Assembly: GCF_900109575.1 (NCBI RefSeq)
Contig: NZ_FOAF01000002.1
Coordinates: forward strand, 124,001-188,000
Length of the DNA stretch: 64,000 nt
Direction of reading: 5' to 3'
DNA from: Olivibacter domesticus
Lineage (GTDB): Bacteria; Bacteroidota; Bacteroidia; Sphingobacteriales; Sphingobacteriaceae
Positions 7,674 to 16,113 of the stretch are shown piece after piece. How positions within the stretch are numbered: the first letter of the stretch is position 1; the number at the start of each line of letters is the position of its first letter. A program made the position numbers and the translations under genes. A model generated the notes under the pieces. It worked only from the letters and a program-made list of their open reading frames with translations, made no database searches and was not told where the DNA came from.

Positions 7674-9809
7674 ATGTCTACAAAAAAATCAAATGCAATT
7701 AAACATGTACTTACTCAATTAATTGCTGATGCTTTTGAAAAATCTGGCAATAAAGCGCTAAATTATAAACAGGTGTCGGCCAAATTAAATATTACCGACC
7801 CTATCTCCAAAAATACCATTCTGTCAATTCTTCAAGAAGAGTCTAAGATTAAATCCGGATTATTCAAAGAAACAGAAAAGGGAAAATTTACGCTAAGAGA
7901 GCTTAAAACCTTCATTATTGGCAAAGTAGACATGACGGCAGATGGTTCAGCATTTATTGTCACTGAAGATGAATTGGAAGACGATATATATGTTGCACCT
8001 CGTAAACTTCGTAACGCTTTACACGGCGATACAGTAAAAGTGTATGCTTATGAGAAAAGTAAAGGTAGAAGAAAGGAAGGTGAAGTAGTTGAAATTATAG
8101 AAAGATTCCGAACAGATTTCACAGGCGTAGTAACTGTCTCAAAACGTTTTGCCTTTTTAATAGCAGACGACAGAAAGATGCTCCACGATATCTATGTACC
8201 ATTAGAAGATTTAAATGGAGCCAAAGATCAGGATAAGGCCGTTGTAACTATTACTGATTGGCCTCAAGGAAGCAAAAACCCCGTTGGTAAGATCAAACAT
8301 GTGCTGGGAAGGCAAGGTGAGAATAACACGGAGATGAATGCCATCTTAGCCGACTATGGGTTCCCTTTAGCCTTTCCAAATCAAGTTGAACAAGAGGCAG
8401 AGGCAATTCCGGAAATAATAGATGAAACAGAGATCAACAAGAGAAAAGACTTTAGAGATATTTTAACATTTACCATTGACCCGGCAGATGCAAAAGATTT
8501 CGACGATGCTATATCTTTTCGTCAGCTAGAAGATGGCACCTATGAGATCGGTATTCACATTGCAGACGTAACGCATTATGTTAAAGCTGATACGGAACTT
8601 GACAAGGAAGCTTATGAAAGGGGCACTTCTGTATATTTAGTGGATCGAGTTATTCCAATGCTACCCGAGAGATTATCGAATGATCTATGTTCTTTACGAC
8701 CAAATGAAGACAAACTTTGCTTTTCTGCGGTTTTTATTCTTGACAATCAAGCGCATGTAAAAGAACAGTGGTTTGGTAAAACGATTATCCATTCTGATCG
8801 TCGTTTCTCTTATGAAGAGGCGCAAGAAATAATAGAAACAAAGGAGGGCCAATTTTGTAATGAGCTTCTAATATTAAATAAATTAGCATATATCCTAAGA
8901 GAGCACAAGTTTAAACAGGGTGCTATTAGTTTTGAATCAACGGAGGTTAAGTTTAAATTAGATGAAAACGGAAAACCCTTAGGCGTTTATACGAAAGAGA
9001 GGAAAGACGCACATAAACTCATAGAAGACTATATGCTTTTAGCCAATAGAAAAGTGGCTGAATACATTGGAAAACAGAGCAAAGGAACTAAGAAATTACC
9101 ATTTGTATATCGAAATCACGATGCTCCCAATGAGCAAAGCCTTACTTCTTTCGCCCAATTCGCAGCGCGTTTTGGTTATAAGATAAATACAAAATCTGAA
9201 AAGGAAATAGCGAAATCTCTTAATGCTCTTATGCTGGACGTCGAAGGTAAAAAAGAGCAAAATGTTTTAACAACGTTAGCTATACGTTCCATGGCCAAAG
9301 CTGTTTACACGCTAAAGAAACATAGCCATTATGGTTTAGCTTTTGATTATTACACCCATTTTACTTCTCCTATTAGACGCTACCCGGATGTTATGGTACA
9401 CCGACTGCTAGAACACTACTTGCAAGGTGGCAAAGCCGTAAATGAAGAGGCCTACGAAAAAATGTGTGTGCATGCTTCGCAAATGGAAAAGAAAGCTGCC
9501 GATGCTGAGCGGGCATCAATTAAATATAAACAAGCTGAATTTTTGCAAAATCAAATAGGAAATACGTATTTGGGGATAATTTCGGGGGTTACTGAATGGG
9601 GTATGTATGTTGAAATAGAGGAAAATAAATGCGAAGGAATGGTTCGCTTACGGGATATTACTGATGATTTCTATTCACTTGATGAAAAAAATTATGCAAT
9701 CATTGGCCAACGTAAAAAAAAGAGCTATCAGTTAGGTGACGAGGTAAAGATAAAGGTAAAAACTGTTAATCTTGCCAAACGCCAAATAGATTTCACGCTG
9801 GTAAGTTAG
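7674..9809 (+). CDS. rnr: Ribonuclease R (RNB-family 3'-5' exoribonuclease)
   Basis: A 711-residue processive exoribonuclease that degrades structured RNA and helps rRNA quality control. N-terminal winged-helix and cold-shock domains (about 1-230) precede the RNB catalytic domain (about 260-600), which opens with FTIDPADAKDFDDA carrying the magnesium-binding aspartates and includes the HFTSPIRRYPD block. A C-terminal S1 domain (about 625-705) starts GNTYLGIISGVTEWGMYVE. Length and order match VacB/RNase R, not RNase II. The gap of about 120 bp before it holds no recognised gene. Confidence 0.95.
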   Translation: MSTKKSNAIKHVLTQLIADAFEKSGNKALNYKQVSAKLNITDPISKNTILSILQEESKIKSGLFKETEKGKFTLRELKTFIIGKVDMTADGSAFIVTEDELEDDIYVAPRKLRNALHGDTVKVYAYEKSKGRRKEGEVVEIIERFRTDFTGVVTVSKRFAFLIADDRKMLHDIYVPLEDLNGAKDQDKAVVTITDWPQGSKNPVGKIKHVLGRQGENNTEMNAILADYGFPLAFPNQVEQEAEAIPEIIDETEINKRKDFRDILTFTIDPADAKDFDDAISFRQLEDGTYEIGIHIADVTHYVKADTELDKEAYERGTSVYLVDRVIPMLPERLSNDLCSLRPNEDKLCFSAVFILDNQAHVKEQWFGKTIIHSDRRFSYEEAQEIIETKEGQFCNELLILNKLAYILREHKFKQGAISFESTEVKFKLDENGKPLGVYTKERKDAHKLIEDYMLLANRKVAEYIGKQSKGTKKLPFVYRNHDAPNEQSLTSFAQFAARFGYKINTKSEKEIAKSLNALMLDVEGKKEQNVLTTLAIRSMAKAVYTLKKHSHYGLAFDYYTHFTSPIRRYPDVMVHRLLEHYLQGGKAVNEEAYEKMCVHASQMEKKAADAERASIKYKQAEFLQNQIGNTYLGIISGVTEWGMYVEIEENKCEGMVRLRDITDDFYSLDEKNYAIIGQRKKKSYQLGDEVKIKVKTVNLAKRQIDFTLVS

Positions 9810-9835
9810 CTTCTGACGAAATAAAATACTTTTTC

Positions 9836-9843
9836 TATCTTCG
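9836..9843 (+). promoter_or_regulatory. Possible -7 box 4 nt before the polyprenyl synthase start
   Basis: TATCTTCG differs from TAnnTTTG at one base and is followed by exactly four bases and the ATG at 9848. It resembles the arrangement at recR and dnaB. No -33 TTTG is seen. Confidence 0.35.
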
Positions 9844-9847
9844 CCAC

Positions 9848-10828
9848 ATGTATTCTATAGCCGATTTACAAACAATCATTGCGCAGACGTTATTACAACG
9901 AGATTTTCCTACAGAACCTAGCAATTTATACGATCCAATTCGTTACTTTTTAAGTATAGGAGGAAAACGATTAAGACCTGTTCTAACATTATTAGCAACC
10001 GATTTATTTGGTGAAAAAATAGAGAAAAGCCTATCAGCAGCATTAGCAATAGAAGTATTTCATAATTTCACCTTAATGCACGATGATATCATGGATGAAG
10101 CACCGCTGCGAAGGGGAAAAGACACTGTTCATAAAAAGTGGGATACTAATACCGCTATATTATCTGGTGACGCCATGATGATAACATCATACCAATTGTT
10201 ATCTAAAAGTCAAACAGATAATTTATCTGAAGTATTACATATCTTTAGCAAAATGGCTTTAGAGGTATGCGAAGGGCAACAACTAGATATGGATTTTGGA
10301 AATTCACCTTCTGTTACGGAAGAGGATTATTTACAAATGATACGGTTAAAAACTTCAGTGCTACTCGGTGCCGCCTTAGAAATAGGTGCTCTTATAGCCG
10401 GGGCTAATCCAAAAGACAGAAAACTCCTTTACGAATTTGGCGTAAATATGGGAATTGCATTTCAACTGCAGGACGATCTTCTAGATATTTATGGCGACCC
10501 TAAAAAATTTGGCAAGCAAATTGGTGGCGATATTATCGAAAATAAAAAGACTTTTCTTTTGATTAACGCCATTCGATTAACAAAAGGAAAAGAAGAAGAA
10601 AAAGAGCTAAAAGGATGGATAAAAAGGCACGCTAACTATAATGTAGACGAAAAAATAAACGCTATTACTTCCATTTATAATAAATATGGCATAAAAACAC
10701 TTGCAGAAGAGAAAAAATCATTCTTTTCGGACCAGGCCTTTCAAGCACTAGAAAAAATAGATGTCCCCGCAAACCGTAAGCAGGTGCTGATAACATTTAC
10801 TAAAGGTTTATTTGTTCGTGAGTCATAA
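9848..10828 (+). CDS. Polyprenyl diphosphate synthase (trans-isoprenyl type)
   Basis: A 326-residue E-type prenyltransferase that extends an allylic diphosphate with isopentenyl diphosphate. GGKRLRP is at 38-44, the first aspartate-rich motif DDIMD at 79-83 and the second DDLLD at 209-213 within QLQDDLLD. Phe74 lies five residues before the first motif, a position where a bulky residue tends to shorten the product, so a C15-C20 product is possible, but family members in this phylum are usually annotated only as polyprenyl synthetases. Products feed quinone, carotenoid or undecaprenyl pathways. It converges on the cupin gene across 30 bp. Confidence 0.92.
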   Translation: MYSIADLQTIIAQTLLQRDFPTEPSNLYDPIRYFLSIGGKRLRPVLTLLATDLFGEKIEKSLSAALAIEVFHNFTLMHDDIMDEAPLRRGKDTVHKKWDTNTAILSGDAMMITSYQLLSKSQTDNLSEVLHIFSKMALEVCEGQQLDMDFGNSPSVTEEDYLQMIRLKTSVLLGAALEIGALIAGANPKDRKLLYEFGVNMGIAFQLQDDLLDIYGDPKKFGKQIGGDIIENKKTFLLINAIRLTKGKEEEKELKGWIKRHANYNVDEKINAITSIYNKYGIKTLAEEKKSFFSDQAFQALEKIDVPANRKQVLITFTKGLFVRES

Positions 10829-10858
10829 TGCATAAAAATCCTCAAAGATTATTTTCTC

Positions 10859-11392
10859 TTACTGATTAAACGAAAAATAATGAGGCCAAATCTTAGGAAG
10901 ACCTGCCTCTTTTCCATAAATAGGATCTGTATCTGGAATTGACACGGAGCCGATATTCCTATCCACTAATGGTCTTTCTCCAGAAGTTCCGTAATTCATA
11001 TCATATCCCCTACCTTCTGGATAGGCTCCTACGCATAACACTTGGTTTTCTGATCTCAAATTTTTATGGGCTACACCCGCTGGTATAACTAATACATCTC
11101 CCTGTTCTATATCTAATTTCTGTCCGTTATCTCCTCCTAGCATCAATGTAGTACCTCCCTTTATTACTCCCAGTACCTCATGCGTATTGCTGTGATAGTG
11201 ATGAATAGTATGAATGCCCCCTACCCAATGATTTGTCCAATTATAACTATTAAAGAGCTTAATAAATTCTATAGAATTGTTATCTCCGTCTTTCGTGATG
11301 ACTTGATTATAATAAAGTACCGGTAGTGAACTATTTGGAAATAGTCCGTCGTCAGATAAAAAAATAAGGGCAGGGCCTAACATAATACTCAA
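10859..11392 (-). CDS. Single-domain cupin protein
   Basis: A 177-residue beta-barrel protein. Cupin motif 1 is seen as H65-x-H67 with E72, and motif 2 as GDVLVIPAGVAHKN with H109; these four residues would bind a metal. It lacks obvious homologues of known specificity in this context, so it could be an enzyme or a small-molecule-binding protein. The start at 11392 gives a slightly hydrophobic N-terminus without a clear signal peptide. It is divergent from the acyltransferase gene, with a 355-bp shared upstream region. Confidence 0.8.
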   Translation of the reverse strand: MSIMLGPALIFLSDDGLFPNSSLPVLYYNQVITKDGDNNSIEFIKLFNSYNWTNHWVGGIHTIHHYHSNTHEVLGVIKGGTTLMLGGDNGQKLDIEQGDVLVIPAGVAHKNLRSENQVLCVGAYPEGRGYDMNYGTSGERPLVDRNIGSVSIPDTDPIYGKEAGLPKIWPHYFSFNQ

Positions 11393-11747
11393 TTAATAAC
11401 AATAAGCTTCAATATTAAAAAACAATCGTCAAAGCAATAAGTTTTGGTCTTTATCGGATTAAGCATATTATCGGAAAGCTTGCTTAGTACAAGGAATGTC
11501 CATTTCCTTCAAATTTGAGGGCTTTTACTATAACATTATTGTGAAAATCTAAAAATTGCAATTATAATCGTAAATTTACGTGAACTAATTTATGATATTG
11601 ACCAAAAAGTTAACGTAGCTTATTAACCAATTATTTTTTTATATGACGTTTTAAACTTAGATAATTCGCAGTTAGTCTATTGACTCCTAAAATCTATTTC
11701 TCTGTAACCTAGTTATTGTTGTGTTTCATAATAATGACATTTTTTGT
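11393..11747. other. 355-bp divergent intergenic region with a palindrome
   Basis: No ORF of note is seen between the cupin (minus) and acyltransferase (plus) genes. It is AT-rich and contains CGTAAATTTACG at 11569-11580, a perfect 12-bp palindrome that could be an operator. No confident promoter pair was found. Confidence 0.5.
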
Positions 11748-13013
11748 ATGAAAAGGAAGCTAACACTCATTGAAGGAACAATGTATGCTGGTGGAAAAAC
11801 ACCTGTTAACGTCGTTGCTAGTATTAAAATTAAAGGTATTATTTGTGAAAAAAATTTACATATTGCAGTCTCGAGAATTCAAGACCGGCATCCTCTATTA
11901 AGAGTCAATGTACTTGAAGACAAAGAAACAGGGGCTCCTTATTTTATTAAACAAGATCCAATTCGGAACATTCCTATACGTGTTTCTAAGCGAATGACAG
12001 ATGATGACTGGAAGAAGGAGTCAATCACTGAATGCCTAATACCCTTCGATGTAAAGAAAGGTCCCCTAATTAGGCTCGTATGGCTTAGGTCGGCGGTCAC
12101 TTCGGAACTGATATTTATTGCCCATCATTGTATTTGTGATGGTATGTCGCTTTTAAATCTGATTGATGAAACCTTACTTTTATTAGCGAGCCCCGGTATT
12201 GAGATTGGATCTTATAATTCATTTTCTTCCATCAATGAATTTATTCCGTCAGCTGTCATGAACAAGAAAATCAATATAATGAAAATTTTTCTGTTCAGTA
12301 AACTGGCAAAACTCATTTTTTTTGCTACAACTAATAAAAAGGAAATTGTACGAAAAAACCCTTACCTGATTCATTGGAAATTAGACCAAGAAAAATCTAT
12401 TTCAATTCTTCAAAGGTGCAAAGCGGAGGGCGTCTCTGTTAATGCTGTATTATGCGCAGCGTTTGTACAGGCGTTTAAAAATACCGAATCAATAAAATCA
12501 CGATCAAGATTATATTGTGCAGTTGACACTCGAAAATTTATCCCGCAGATCAAAAGCAATACAATGTTTGCCTTTCCTATACTAATAGGACTGCGTCCAA
12601 AAAGCAATAAAGTGACAAACTTATGGGATCAATCATATTGGTTAAAAAGGCAACTATTGACAAAAATAAATAAGTTCAATATTCATAACTTGCTTATGTT
12701 CAGTGAGTGCCTCCTGCCATTTTTGCCAAAAATGACAAAATATGCTAAAAATGATAAAGGAAATCACGATTTCACGTTATCTAATATGGGTAATGTTAAA
12801 TTAAAGGAAAATTATGGTCTCCTCGAAGTGGAGTCCTTGCACTCACCGGCAACAATATTTCCGTTTGGCAATCCATCTACGTTATCTATAACCACTTTTA
12901 GAAGCCAAATTGATTTTATATTTACATCAGATGAGCACTTTATCAAATATGACAATGCCCTCTCTCTAAAAGATAATGCGATGAAATTTCTGAAAGATGC
13001 TATCGATTCATAA
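11748..13013 (+). CDS. Condensation/PapA-type acyltransferase (orphan)
   Basis: A 421-residue protein with the hallmark HHxxxDG active-site motif of the CoA-dependent acyltransferase superfamily (NRPS condensation domains, PapA, alcohol acetyltransferases) at 126-132 (HHCICDG). The N-terminal half opens with the typical (V/L)-x-RHPLLR strand near 44-52 and the C-terminal half has a DFTLSNMGN segment comparable to the substrate-channel strand of PapA proteins. It should transfer an acyl group to an alcohol or amine. No carrier protein, NRPS or PKS gene is nearby. A GTG start at 11721 would add nine residues; the ATG at 11748 is preferred. It stands alone between long non-coding stretches and next to tRNA-Ser, hinting at acquisition (inference). 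Confidence 0.8.
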   Translation: MKRKLTLIEGTMYAGGKTPVNVVASIKIKGIICEKNLHIAVSRIQDRHPLLRVNVLEDKETGAPYFIKQDPIRNIPIRVSKRMTDDDWKKESITECLIPFDVKKGPLIRLVWLRSAVTSELIFIAHHCICDGMSLLNLIDETLLLLASPGIEIGSYNSFSSINEFIPSAVMNKKINIMKIFLFSKLAKLIFFATTNKKEIVRKNPYLIHWKLDQEKSISILQRCKAEGVSVNAVLCAAFVQAFKNTESIKSRSRLYCAVDTRKFIPQIKSNTMFAFPILIGLRPKSNKVTNLWDQSYWLKRQLLTKINKFNIHNLLMFSECLLPFLPKMTKYAKNDKGNHDFTLSNMGNVKLKENYGLLEVESLHSPATIFPFGNPSTLSITTFRSQIDFIFTSDEHFIKYDNALSLKDNAMKFLKDAIDS

Positions 13014-13055
13014 GCAAACATGATATTTTGAACGCCTAATACATTCGAAAAGTCC

Positions 13056-13102
13056 TCAAGCAATAGGCAACCCGACTGTCGTCAGGTTTCCCTATTGCTT
13101 GA
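13056..13102. repeat. Long imperfect hairpin, 12-bp outer arms
   Basis: 13056-13067 and 13091-13102 are perfect inverted copies (TCAAGCAATAGG and its complement). The interior can continue pairing as AACC/GGTT and GAC/GTC around a TGTC loop, giving a stem of roughly 19 bp with small interruptions. It begins 43 bp after the acyltransferase stop, so it may act as its terminator, although it lacks a U run. Confidence 0.65.
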
Positions 13103-13138
13103 CAGAAAGCGAGGTGATCCCTGAAGAGGGGGCTTCAA

Positions 13139-13254
13139 AGCAACATCAACCACTCACTACGTTCGTTATTTTTGTTGTTTTTGATCTTTTGTTCGAACAA
13201 GCTCGCAAAAGGCTAAAAACAACAAAACCCGGCTGTTGCCGGGTTGATGTTGCT
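13139..13254. repeat. Nested inverted repeats flanking the tRNA-Ser 3' end
   Basis: AGCAACATCAACC (13139-13151) is the exact inverse of 13242-13254. Inside it, TTTTGTTGTTTTT (13170-13182) is the exact inverse of 13215-13227, TTTTG/CAAAA (13187-13191/13206-13210) continues the stem, and TTGTTCGAACAA (13189-13200) is a perfect palindrome. The right half contains the tRNA terminator. The block looks like an inverted partial duplication of the tRNA's downstream flank or a small MITE-like element. Confidence 0.6.
13215..13245 (-). terminator. Intrinsic terminator of tRNA-Ser
   Basis: On the minus strand AACCCGGC pairs with GCCGGGTT (plus coordinates 13238-13245 and 13226-13233) around a 4-base loop, followed by a U-rich tract read from 13215-13227. 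It starts about 10 bases after the tRNA CCA end. Confidence 0.85.
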
Positions 13255-13255
13255 C

Positions 13256-13343
13256 TGGCGGAAAGTGAGGGATTCGAACCCCCGGTCCTGTTACAGACAA
13301 CGGTTTTCAAGACCGCCGCATTCGACCACTCTGCCAACTTTCC
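13256..13343 (-). tRNA. tRNA-Ser (anticodon TGA)
   Basis: An 88-nt serine tRNA with encoded CCA. The acceptor stem GGAAAGT/ACTTTCC pairs fully, the anticodon loop reads CTTGAAA (anticodon UGA, codon UCA), there is a long variable arm typical of serine tRNAs, and the T arm is GGGGG-TTCGAAT-CCCTC. The discriminator base is G as expected for Ser. Short ORFs crossing this gene on both strands are spurious. Confidence 0.97.
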
Positions 13344-13725
13344 GGCACAAAAGTACGAACTCCATCCGTTTTAACAAACATAAACTCCTTTTTTTTTACA
13401 CATCAGAAGTAACTCCTTCATTTCGTGTAAATTATTTTTTCATGAAGTTTAAAAGCATGACTTTTTCTAAAATTCACATCAAAATTCCTTAGCTTTTCAC
13501 TGCTAGTCAAACAATCTTTTTTAGACAATATTATAAACCAGATTCGATTATTATTTTGGTTCAGAACGCTTTGAAATGATTAGATTCAATTGAAAAGAAT
13601 GAAGAAATAGCGGGCTATTTCAAGGCGTTTTCAGGAAGAAAATGGCCGATTCAAAGTAAAAAAACTGGAGAACCTATTGAATTTTGAAGTTATAAGGGAT
13701 AATCGAATTCAGGTTATAACGCCAC
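13344..13725. other. Non-coding stretch upstream of tRNA-Ser
   Basis: About 380 bp between the tRNA 5' end and the serA terminator. I see no ORF with coding character and no repeat matching the other side of the tRNA. It may contain the tRNA promoter and decayed sequence, but nothing recognisable remains. Confidence 0.5.
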
Positions 13726-13756
13726 AAAAAAGGGTATCCAATAGATACCCTTTTTT
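13726..13756 (-). terminator. Intrinsic terminator of the serC-serA operon
   Basis: GGGTATC (13732-13738) pairs with GATACCC (13744-13750), flanked by six A and six T. On the minus strand it lies about 25 bp after the serA stop and ends in a U run. Confidence 0.88.
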
Positions 13757-13781
13757 GTGAATTCAGAAGAAAGCTTATTTA

Positions 13782-14729
13782 TTATTTTTTGAAATAAGAA
13801 ATAATAATGTTTGCCAGTTCTTCTCCTATTCTCTCTTGAGCCTCATTTGTTGCAGCTCCGATATGAGGAGTTAATGAAACTCTTGGATGCACTAATAATT
13901 CCTTTCTTGGAGTAGGTTCGTTCTCGAAAACATCAAGACCAACGAAAGATACTTTGCCAGAGTTTAAGGCTTCAAGTAAGGCCAACTCGTCAATTGTTCC
14001 TCCTCTTGAAGCATTTACGATACCCACCCCGTCTTTCATCAAATCAAATTCTTCTTTTCCTAATACCGCTTTATCTAAAAACGGAACATGTAAACTTATA
14101 AAGTCGGCAGTTCTTATTAATTCTTCTGTATCAACCTGTTTCACAGGCACTTCAACCGAAGCACCGCCAGAAAGGTTCAACGTAAGCGATGCAGGAACAC
14201 TTACGAAATCACTCGCAATGACATCCATTCCGACACCTAAAGCAACTTTAGCCGTTTCTTGTCCAATACGCCCAAAGCCAATAACTCCTAAGGTTTTACC
14301 CTTCAGCTCTACTCCTTTTGCATAAGCTTTTTTTAACCCAGCAAAATTGCTATCCCCTTCATGGGGCATTTTTCTGTTAGAATCATATAGAAATCGAACA
14401 CCATTATAAAGATGAGCAAATACCAATTCTGCCACAGATTGTGAGGAAGCTGCCGGTGTATTCACTACAGCAATTCCTTTATTGCGTGCATATTCTACGT
14501 CAATATTATCCATGCCAACACCACCTCGGCCGATTAATTTAAGATTAGGGCATGCATTTATAAGGTCTTCCCTTACTTTAGTTGCACTTCTTACCGTTAT
14601 GGCATCGTACGCTTGTAATCTTTCTTTTAATTCTTCTTGTGGAATGTGATTTGTATCAACGGTAAATCCAGCTTTCTCCAATAGTTCTTTTCCTAAAGGA
14701 TCAATACCGTCATTTGCTAATAATTTCAT
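13782..14729 (-). CDS. serA: D-3-phosphoglycerate dehydrogenase (short form)
   Basis: Oxidises 3-phosphoglycerate to phosphohydroxypyruvate, the first step of serine synthesis, with NAD. The 315-residue D-2-hydroxyacid dehydrogenase has GFGRIG at 151-156 for the dinucleotide and the catalytic set R242, E271 and H289 (PHIGAAT). It lacks the C-terminal ACT domain and intervening domain found in longer SerA proteins, so serine feedback through an ACT domain is not expected. It follows serC by 46 bp on the same strand, and the pair ends at an intrinsic terminator. The assignment to SerA rather than another family member rests largely on the serC neighbour. Confidence 0.93.
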   Translation of the reverse strand: MKLLANDGIDPLGKELLEKAGFTVDTNHIPQEELKERLQAYDAITVRSATKVREDLINACPNLKLIGRGGVGMDNIDVEYARNKGIAVVNTPAASSQSVAELVFAHLYNGVRFLYDSNRKMPHEGDSNFAGLKKAYAKGVELKGKTLGVIGFGRIGQETAKVALGVGMDVIASDFVSVPASLTLNLSGGASVEVPVKQVDTEELIRTADFISLHVPFLDKAVLGKEEFDLMKDGVGIVNASRGGTIDELALLEALNSGKVSFVGLDVFENEPTPRKELLVHPRVSLTPHIGAATNEAQERIGEELANIIISYFKK

Positions 14730-14775
14730 ATAATACGCAGTATGGATTTAAAATAAATGTTTCAATTAAGGATAA

Positions 14776-15843
14776 TTATGCATTCTTCTCTGCAAATTCC
14801 TGCATAAGATCAACAAGCGCGTTAATACTTGTTATTGTTAATGCATTATAAATTGATGCTCTAAAGCCTCCAACGCTTCGATGACCTTTTAATCCGATCA
14901 TACCTCTTTCTTCCGTTAAAGCTAAAAAGGTTTTTTCTAATTCAGGATTATTCATCACAAAAGTCACGTTCATTCTTGAGCGATCTTCAGCCTGTGCCGC
15001 GCCTTTAAATAAAGGGTTACGATCAATCTCGTCATATAACGTCCTTGCCTTAATAATATTCTCACGTTCTATCTCTTCTATACCGCCTTTTGCTTTTAAC
15101 CAACGTAAATTTAAAAGAGATACATAAATGGCAAATACTGCAGGGGTATTATATAAAGATCCCGCCTCAATATGCTTACGATAGTCAAAAATCGCAGGAA
15201 TATCTCTTCCAGTTTTGCCTAGCAAGTCGTCTTTAACTATAACAAGTGTTACGCCCGCCGGCCCCATATTTTTCTGTGCTCCCGCGTAAATTAAGCCAAA
15301 GTCAGCCACATTAATTTTGCGGCTTAAAATATCAGAAGACATATCGCACACCAAAGGAATTGAGGATTTAGGTGTTTCGAATAATTCAGTTCCATAAATA
15401 GTATTATTAGACGTATAATGAAAATAAGAAGCGTCAGTAGGTACATCATATTCCTTTGGAATATAGGTATAGTTAGCTTCTTTTGATGATGCAACAACCT
15501 GCACTGTACCAAATTTTTGTGCTTCTTTTAATGCCTTCGAAGCCCAAGTGCCCGAATCCAAATATGCAGCCTTACCCGTCTGCGGCAATAAATTCATTGG
15601 TACCATAGCAAACTGTTGACTCGCCCCACCCTGTAAAAACAATATGGAATAGCCATTAGGTACTGCCAATAAATCACGAACCAACGACTCTGCCTCTTCT
15701 ATTACTGCCTCAAACGCTTTTGAGCGGTGGGAAATCTCTAATATTGACAGCCCTGAATTATTAAAATCAATTACTGCTTGCGACGCTTCCTTAAATACTT
15801 CTTGCGGGAGAATACACGGTCCGGCACCAAAATTATGTTTCAT
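14776..15843 (-). CDS. serC: Phosphoserine aminotransferase
   Basis: Transaminates phosphohydroxypyruvate with glutamate to give phosphoserine, and also serves pyridoxal phosphate synthesis in some bacteria. The 355-residue class V aminotransferase has NFGAGPC at 4-10, FLQGGASQQF at 69-78 for substrate phosphate binding, and the PLP lysine K191 in AGAQKNMGPAG. Length is normal. It is the first gene of the serC-serA operon; the 225 bp upstream, up to the rpe terminator, hold no other gene. Confidence 0.96.
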   Translation of the reverse strand: MKHNFGAGPCILPQEVFKEASQAVIDFNNSGLSILEISHRSKAFEAVIEEAESLVRDLLAVPNGYSILFLQGGASQQFAMVPMNLLPQTGKAAYLDSGTWASKALKEAQKFGTVQVVASSKEANYTYIPKEYDVPTDASYFHYTSNNTIYGTELFETPKSSIPLVCDMSSDILSRKINVADFGLIYAGAQKNMGPAGVTLVIVKDDLLGKTGRDIPAIFDYRKHIEAGSLYNTPAVFAIYVSLLNLRWLKAKGGIEEIERENIIKARTLYDEIDRNPLFKGAAQAEDRSRMNVTFVMNNPELEKTFLALTEERGMIGLKGHRSVGGFRASIYNALTITSINALVDLMQEFAEKNA

Positions 15844-16068
15844 TATTGAGTTAAATATAGATTTGAATATAAGTTTGTATACAAATTCTCACATGTTTTA
15901 TCTAAAAGACAAAGCAGTATACGAATTATTTGTATTAGACAAATGTAAAGTTTTTATAAAAATAATTCAAAAAATTAGTGATTTTATTAAAAAAATATTG
16001 GTAATATTTTTGTAAACTTAAACATATTACAATTAACAATCATTCGATTTTTCATAATGACCTTTAAA

Positions 16069-16100
16069 TATAAAGGGAGGCACAAGTGCCTCCCTTTATA
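16069..16100 (-). terminator. rpe terminator, 15-bp perfect stem
   Basis: 16069-16083 and 16086-16100 are perfect inverted copies with a two-base gap at the centre, so a 4-base loop is likely in RNA. It lies 14 bp after the rpe stop on the minus strand and is followed by AU-rich RNA. Confidence 0.8.
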
Positions 16101-16113
16101 TTATTCCTTTCAG

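Noticed and set aside
11748-13013. Biosynthetic gene cluster
   Set aside because: No carrier, ketosynthase, adenylation or tailoring genes around the acyltransferase.
13056-13254. Integron attC site or CRISPR fragment
   Set aside because: No integrase, no core-site sequence and no regularly spaced identical repeats; simple inverted repeats explain the structure.
13099-13492. Three open frames of 63-91 codons on both strands around 13.1-13.5 kb
   Set aside because: They run through tRNA-Ser and its terminator; encoded residues simply mirror the tRNA sequence.
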